A stretch of DNA of 64,000 bases, taken from assembly GCF_000622405.1 (NCBI RefSeq), contig NZ_JASF01000005.1, positions 2,976,001-3,040,000 of the forward strand, written 5' to 3'. The position numbers and the translations under genes were made by a program. The notes beneath the pieces were generated by a model, which was given only the letters and a program-made list of their open reading frames with translations, did no database searches and was not told where the DNA came from. Source of the stretch: Sulfitobacter donghicola DSW-25 = KCTC 12864 = JCM 14565. GTDB taxonomy: Bacteria > Pseudomonadota > Alphaproteobacteria > Rhodobacterales > Rhodobacteraceae. Shown in pieces: positions 62,418 through 64,000 of the stretch (within the stretch, counting starts at the first letter, position 1; every line of letters begins with the position of its first letter).

Positions 62418-63170
62418 ATGAGCGACCAAACTGTCCTAGTTGTGGATGACGATAAAAAGGTCAGGAACCTTTTGCGCAATGTTCTGGAAGGGGATGGTTT
62501 TAGCGTTCTCGAAGCAGAAACAGGTGCCCAATTGATGGAGCATGTCGCCTCCAGCGAGTTGAGCCTTATCACGCTTGATATTCATCTGGGGTCGGACAAC
62601 GGGATCGAACTGGCCCGTGAAATCAGACATGTCTCACAGGTTCCGATTATCATGCTTACTGGAAAGGACGACGTGATCGATCGTGTTGTCGGTTTGGAAG
62701 TCGGTGCAGATGACTATATCACCAAACCCTTCCATGTGCGTGAGGTCATCGCCCGTATTCGCAGCGTTTTACGCCGATCCGAAGTGACAGAGCAGGCCCA
62801 TAAGGAAGAAACCGCACCACAAAAGGACGCGCCAAAAAACGCCGAAAGCCAGCGCTATATCTTTGATGGTATGACCGCTATTCCTGACCAGCTTGAGCTG
62901 CTTGATCGTTCTGGTTTGTCCTGTGGTCTTACCAGCGGAGATTTCAAACTGCTCAGCGTTTTCCTCACGCGGCCCAAACGCGTTTTGTCACGGGATCAGT
63001 TGATGGACCTCACGGGCGGTACTGAATGGCACCCGTTGGATCGCGCCATCGACAACCAGATCGCCCGCCTACGCAAAAAGATCGAAAGGGACCCCTCAGT
63101 GCCCAAGCTGATCAAAACGGTCCGTGGGGTGGGCTATACTTTTGCTCAGGATGTTCAGGTCGTTACGTAA
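62418..63170 (+). CDS. OmpR-family response regulator
   Basis: A 250-residue regulator. The receiver domain has VLVVDDDKKVR, the phospho-accepting Asp54 in LITLDIHLG and Lys in YITKPF. A linker of about 35 residues leads to a Trans_reg_C winged helix (SRDQLMDLTGGTEWHPLDRA and TVRGVGYTF). AGGAGGAGG stands before the ATG. The convergent hybrid kinase at the window end might be its partner, but that kinase has its own receiver. Confidence 0.93.
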   Translation: MSDQTVLVVDDDKKVRNLLRNVLEGDGFSVLEAETGAQLMEHVASSELSLITLDIHLGSDNGIELAREIRHVSQVPIIMLTGKDDVIDRVVGLEVGADDYITKPFHVREVIARIRSVLRRSEVTEQAHKEETAPQKDAPKNAESQRYIFDGMTAIPDQLELLDRSGLSCGLTSGDFKLLSVFLTRPKRVLSRDQLMDLTGGTEWHPLDRAIDNQIARLRKKIERDPSVPKLIKTVRGVGYTFAQDVQVVT

Positions 63171-63178
63171 GTCCTTGT

Positions 63179-64000
63179 TCACGCTGAGAACATCTGTTTG
63201 AGGCGGCTCACCAATTCCGCTTGGCGGTAGGGTTTGTGCAGCAGCTCAAAGGGGTGGCTTTGGGGCAGGCGGCTAGAAATAACATCGCCCGCATAACCCG
63301 AGGTTAAAAGAACTTTCAGGTTTGGAAATTCCGCTTCGACTTTTGCTGCCAAGTCATAGCCGTTCAAGCTGCCTGGCATGACAAGATCCGAAAACACCAG
63401 ATCAACCCGCGCACCGTTCAACAGCAATTGATAGGCCGCATCACCGCTATCGGCTTCTAAGGTTTCAAACCCAAGGCTTTGGATACGTTCAAGCGAGAGT
63501 TTGCGCACCTTTGCGTTATCTTCAACAACCAGAACCACCTTTCCCTCTGAGTAACTTTCAGGTTTGGGGTTAACCTGTAGGTCTGTGTCCGAGGCGGGCG
63601 TTTCTTTGGCATCATCGGTAAGGGTTGGGAAATAGAGGCCGAAACTCGTGCCCAAGCCCAGTTCGCTATAAAGGGTCACATGGCCGGCGGATTGGCGCAT
63701 AAACCCGTGAACCATCGCAAGCCCAAGCCCCGTGCCACCTGTTTCCGTTTTTGTGGTGAAAAAGGGCTCAAAAGCGCGTTTTTGGGCTTCGGCACTCATC
63801 CCGTCGCCAGTGTCGCTGATGCTTAGCCGCACATAATGGCCCGGTTCGATATCGATTTCCTGTGCGATGTATCTGTCATCAATGGTCACATTAGAGGTCG
63901 AAATCAGCAGCTCGCCGCTATGTCCCATCGCATCACGCGCGTTAAAGGCGAGGTTCATCAGCGCAGATTTGAATTGGGTCGGGTCGATGAGGACACGGTC
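63179..64000 (-). CDS. hybrid sensor histidine kinase, 5' part outside window
   Basis: The C-terminal part of a kinase; the frame stays open to the last base of the window. It has an HATPase domain with N-box [41 protein letters not shown], then a receiver domain with LVVEDNAKVRKLS and VFSDLVMPG (Asp). The HisKA region and any sensor domain lie outside. The layout resembles the ATPase-receiver end of the 18928-22125 kinase. It converges on the response regulator gene. Confidence 0.9.
   Translation of the reverse strand, partial: DRVLIDPTQFKSALMNLAFNARDAMGHSGELLISTSNVTIDDRYIAQEIDIEPGHYVRLSISDTGDGMSAEAQKRAFEPFFTTKTETGGTGLGLAMVHGFMRQSAGHVTLYSELGLGTSFGLYFPTLTDDAKETPASDTDLQVNPKPESYSEGKVVLVVEDNAKVRKLSLERIQSLGFETLEADSGDAAYQLLLNGARVDLVFSDLVMPGSLNGYDLAAKVEAEFPNLKVLLTSGYAGDVISSRLPQSHPFELLHKPYRQAELVSRLKQMFSA

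Overview
The window looks like a chromosomal segment of a marine Rhodobacterales bacterium (Roseobacter group, Alphaproteobacteria). Supporting signs are the trgA-trgB-cysK locus, the two-piece permuted tmRNA with tag ANDNRAPMAMAA, an SspB adaptor of the alphaproteobacterial type, a ChpT phosphotransferase, olsBA, a long L21 with a helix-hairpin-helix tail, and FnrL/FixK-type boxes. I cannot name the genus. Most of the window is ordinary moderately GC-rich core genome with tight operons (many ATGA, GTGA or TAATG junctions).

Layout. 1-29 kb is core: a hydrolase/cytochrome P450 pair; class I aldolase; fumC with two small overlapping genes; sspB; chromate genes chrA and a rhodanese-ChrB protein; the ssrA gene hidden on the minus strand at 7.66-7.98 kb; an L,D-transpeptidase; a GntR regulator facing a DinB protein; acuI; a structured non-coding stretch before a cyclopropane-fatty-acid synthase; the operon trgA-trgB-cysK-mscS-alaX; tRNA-Ser(GGA); a BvgS-like hybrid kinase; a Rieske oxygenase; a one-carbon triad; ppx, rlmE, ccdA and a thioredoxin.

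29.27-44.06 kb is a genomic island of about 14.8 kb. It lies between a 14-bp direct repeat (29274-29287 and 44049-44062) that equals the 3' end of tRNA-Ser(CGA). The integrase sits beside the tRNA. A MobV-type relaxase and an AAA+ ATPase make it look like an integrative mobilizable element. Its left part is an insertion-sequence graveyard. Here the IS3-family copies are called IS3-A (minus, broken in two), IS3-B (plus, inserted into IS3-A with a 3-bp target duplication), IS3-C (plus, truncated) and IS3-D (minus, heavily decayed). An IS110/IS1111-type element sits inside IS3-B, and an IS5-type element lies further right. The island's cargo is a visibly AT-rich gene for a secreted RTX protein with a clan GH-A-like glycosidase region, and a putative rhamnosyltransferase.

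44-64 kb is core again: a DUF2059 pair; rplU-rpmA; lysE, a GNAT gene, obgE, proB and proA; chpT facing a DUF3553 gene; olsB-olsA (ornithine lipid); rpsB-tsf; aroQ with a LuxR solo; then a small redox/stress block with two universal stress proteins, a Crp/Fnr regulator and FNR-type boxes, a response regulator, and a hybrid kinase cut by the window end.

The strongest observations are the island with its recognisable attachment sites, the three-level nested insertion, the tmRNA gene that an ORF caller would mistake for a protein, the glycosidase-RTX cargo, and a structured non-coding region between acuI and the CFA synthase.
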